This document shows positions 61,948-64,000 of a DNA stretch of 64,000 bases, piece after piece (within the stretch, counting starts at the first letter, position 1; every line of letters starts with the position of its first letter). This DNA is from an uncultured Brevibacillus sp. (GTDB lineage Bacteria > Bacillota > Bacilli > Brevibacillales > Brevibacillaceae): positions 55,199-119,198 of the forward strand of contig NZ_CANMZW010000015.1 in the NCBI RefSeq assembly GCF_947502445.1, in the 5' to 3' direction. A model generated the notes under the pieces. The model searched no databases and was not told the DNA's origin. It worked only from the letters and a program-made list of their open reading frames with translations. The position numbers were made by a program, and so were the translations under genes.

Positions 61948-62799
61948 TCATTTAAGGGGAGTGTCAAATTGTTCGATATTTTTTACCGGAAACGAGATTT
62001 CGGTTACATATTCATCAGGAGAACAGTTGGTCCACTCATCCTTGAAAAATCGTTCAATCGGGGGGCCGGCAATCATGTAATGATTCTCTCTTGCCCATTT
62101 CAGAAGTGCTACATAAGCGTTGCCGATCAAATCGTAATTGCCAAAATAAGTGGTGCTGATATACAACCCATCTTCAATTTTCCTGAAATAATACTTCTCC
62201 ATCTCGAGTTCTGTATTCACGGGTATACACACTTCAACATCAGAAGAAGCCGGATTAAACACTTCAAAAATATCGTAAATGTCATGAAAGATAACCATGT
62301 ACGCACCAGTGGCGACGATTGTGTCACTTGAATCGACGAATTGGATTAAGTTTGATATCATATGGTTCAAATGATCAATACTCGCTTTCTCCCTTGCACA
62401 TAGCACGAGCTGCTCTCGCCGATTTCCGATCATAATATCAAACTCATGTGGAGAAGAAAAGTGGGCGCTGTTCAATACACGAATCTCCTTTTTCAACTCA
62501 GAAATAATCGTATGAAACTCACTGGCAGATTGGAGCAATCGGGAAATTTGGGCTTCCATCATTTCTTTCGTGTATTGGCTTTCATTTCTGTCCATTATGG
62601 ATTTGATCTCTTTTAATGAAAAATGATAGCGCCTGAGCTTTTTTATCATCGAGATTACATACATTTCTTCTTCCGTATAATATCTGTAGCCACTCTCTTT
62701 CTCGACGTACTTTGGTCGAAGCAATCCCATTTTTTCATAGTAGCGCAGCATTCGCGGAGAAACCTTGCTAATTTTAGAAAAATTTCCAATTGTGTACAT
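61948..62799 (-). CDS. MerR-family regulator with GyrI-like effector domain
   Basis: 283 residues. The N-terminal MerR DNA-binding domain reads MYTIGNFSKISKVSPRMLRY, then EKMGLLRPKYVEKESGYRYY. A dimerisation helix follows (about 75-115), and the C-terminal half is a GyrI/BmrR-like small-molecule-binding domain ending NCSPDEYVTEISFPV. The open frame runs further upstream, but AGAAGGTGACAACC gives ATG 62799. Such regulators activate efflux or detoxifying genes on binding drugs; the adjacent MBL hydrolase is the likely target. Confidence 0.92.
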   Translation of the reverse strand: MYTIGNFSKISKVSPRMLRYYEKMGLLRPKYVEKESGYRYYTEEEMYVISMIKKLRRYHFSLKEIKSIMDRNESQYTKEMMEAQISRLLQSASEFHTIISELKKEIRVLNSAHFSSPHEFDIMIGNRREQLVLCAREKASIDHLNHMISNLIQFVDSSDTIVATGAYMVIFHDIYDIFEVFNPASSDVEVCIPVNTELEMEKYYFRKIEDGLYISTTYFGNYDLIGNAYVALLKWARENHYMIAGPPIERFFKDEWTNCSPDEYVTEISFPVKNIEQFDTPLK

Positions 62800-63411
62800 G
62801 GTTGTCACCTTCTTTTGCGAATGATTGAAGAATCTAGCGATTGAAGCGCCATCTCGAGTGGATACCTCATAAAGCAGTTGCAAAACAAACCAATACGCCA
62901 AGAAGCGCTCAGAGCAACTACCAAGCGCCTGTTCATATTGCTAAAGTCGCATAATTCTGATATCCATCATACTCAACAAGAACTAGAATGGCAAATGGTT
63001 CCTCTAATAATATCTTCATCAACAACATTCTTTCACGCCTAAAGCTTGTTAGTGGTTTATTATGATCATCTTACGGCTAACATAACACCAAGGACGCACC
63101 CAATAACTCCCCCGAACGTACCAATAACTTAAACGGTTTTCTTCCGATAAAATTCATTATCCGAACTCTGTTTCTTCCTATATCTTGATGTTTCATAAAT
63201 AATAAAAGATAGCAAGAAATTGTAGATATGAATCGATCGTACACAACTTCTTTTAGCTAAAATTTTTGAAGTAGATCATGAGGTTGCCTTTTGATCTAAT
63301 TGGAATTTTGCCCTCTACTATCACATTTTAGCTATTCAGAAAGTACATCCAATTAACACTATTGATTTTTCTCTTGAGTTTAACTGTATATTAAAACTAG
63401 CAAACAATCGG
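62800..63411. other. 612-base AT-rich spacer
   Basis: Contains the upstream control region of the MerR-type gene and low-complexity AT-rich sequence up to the intron end. I see no gene, repeat or RNA I can support. Confidence 0.55.
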
Positions 63412-64000
63412 GTAGGAGGCTACCCATTAGTTGAGTAGCCGACCTCCCACACCACCGTACGTACCGTCCGGTATACGGCGGTTCCTTAGTTTACGCAGTG
63501 ACTTGTCGATAATAATCTGAAAAGAATAGAAAACCGAGGCTCCCAATGGTGTTGTTATTGAGGGATTTCGAGAGGATTGGGCTATTGGATGTTCTCCAGT
63601 AGCCCTTTCTTGTGTTTGCGTACTCCATGGGTGTAGAATGAGAATCCCAGAAACTTCACTCCAGTGGCTAAGTCCACCGTAGTTTTCTCCCGATTCACTT
63701 TTAAGAACAGCTTCTTCTCAATGTAGGGGAGAATGTTGGCTAATGTCCGCTCGGCACTTCGTCTGCTCTTGCAGAAGATGAGCATATCATCTGCATAGCG
63801 TACGAACTTGTGTCCTCTCTGCTCCAACTCCTTGTCCAGTTCATTCAACATGATGTTACTGAGGATTGGACTCAGATTCCCGCCCTGCGGTACGCCGACT
63901 TCTGTTTCCTCAGTCTTGTGCTTCACTACGACTCCTGCCCGGAGATATTTATGAATGAGTGAAATGACTCGTCCGTCCTTAATCGTTCTTGAAAGCACCT
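63412..64000 (-). mobile_element. 3' part of a group II intron (continues beyond window)
   Basis: The - strand carries an intron-encoded reverse transcriptase and then the RNA 3' end: GCCGTATACCGGACGGTACG, GGTGGTGTGGGAGGTCGGC and a final stem-loop (GGCTACTC / GGGTAGCC) before CTCCTACCCGAT, the usual shape of domains V/VI and the 3' splice end. The intron 5' part lies outside the window. Confidence 0.8.
63582..64000 (-). pseudogene. ltrA: group II intron reverse transcriptase/maturase, shortened
   Basis: RT fingers-palm part: KTEETEVGVPQGGNLSPILS, NIMLNELDKELEQRGHKFVR, the catalytic YADDMLIFCK, and LKVNREKTTVDLATGVKFLG. The frame is open to the window edge, so the N-terminus is outside. It stops at 63582 after GVRKHKKGLLENIQ, where intact maturases continue for about 130 residues (domain X). 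A short scrap DYYRQVTA before the RNA end suggests an internal deletion removed domain X. The element could then not splice or move by itself. Confidence 0.75.

Overview
The window looks like a chromosomal segment of a spore-forming Gram-positive bacterium of the Bacillota, most like Brevibacillus or a close Paenibacillales relative. The reasons are strong AGGAGG-type ribosome binding sites, GTG and TTG starts beside ATG, a T-box riboswitch before tyrS, several ECF sigma/anti-sigma pairs, paired DUF4183 spore-surface-type proteins and a Fur-box iron operon. The genus is inferred from overall protein flavour, not from a marker gene.

Layout. 0-6.4 kb: the end of an ECF sigma operon with its membrane anti-sigma factor, a DUF418 membrane protein, an OmpR-type two-component system and an isochorismatase-family hydrolase. 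6.4-16.9 kb: an ECF sigma factor with a very long YcdB/YcdC-like tail, YwqG and SRPBCC proteins, a penicillin-acylase-family Ntn hydrolase, and a two-gene unit of a 1034-residue GNAT-headed protein plus an amidohydrolase. 16.9-22.1 kb: an acyl-CoA ligase/short-chain dehydrogenase pair, a frameshifted small gene, a DUF4253 protein, and tyrS with promoter and T-box leader. 22.2-25.8 kb: two more ECF sigma/anti-sigma pairs. In one, the anti-sigma carries a penicillin-binding transpeptidase domain that has lost its catalytic Ser and Lys. 25.8-32.4 kb: a formylglycine-enzyme-like protein, a TetR/DUF4180 pair, and a Fur-controlled operon (flavin monooxygenase, siderophore-binding lipoprotein, ferredoxin-NADP reductase type flavoenzyme) next to an AraC regulator.

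32.4-39.6 kb: a leucine-rich-repeat protein, an IS200/IS605-type tnpB element that splits a host gene, an ECF-transporter S component, a ParE/Phd toxin-antitoxin pair with a 17-bp-arm palindrome, a diaminopropionate ammonia-lyase remnant, an AraC regulator and a proline dehydrogenase. 39.6-48.2 kb: a VanRS-like two-component system with a methyltransferase, a DrrAB-like ABC exporter, a probable group II intron scrap, two decapitated head-to-head genes (LuxR-type response regulator and serine beta-lactamase-like protein) and a DUF1697 protein.

48.4-56.1 kb: a complete four-gene Wadjet (SMC-type) plasmid-defence operon in the order jetD-jetA-jetB-jetC. 56.2-60.5 kb: two DUF4183 genes, then a stretch of gene remnants (IS256 transposase, cytidine deaminase-like, a deleted agmatinase running in frame into an amino-acid permease). 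60.9-62.8 kb: a MerR/GyrI-like regulator and a metallo-beta-lactamase-fold hydrolase. The right edge holds the 3' part of a group II intron with a shortened reverse transcriptase.

The themes are envelope-stress and extracytoplasmic regulation (four ECF sigma factors, three two-component or response-regulator sets), iron acquisition, and an accessory zone from about 32 to 64 kb rich in mobile-element traces and decaying genes, in which the Wadjet operon is the one large intact system.
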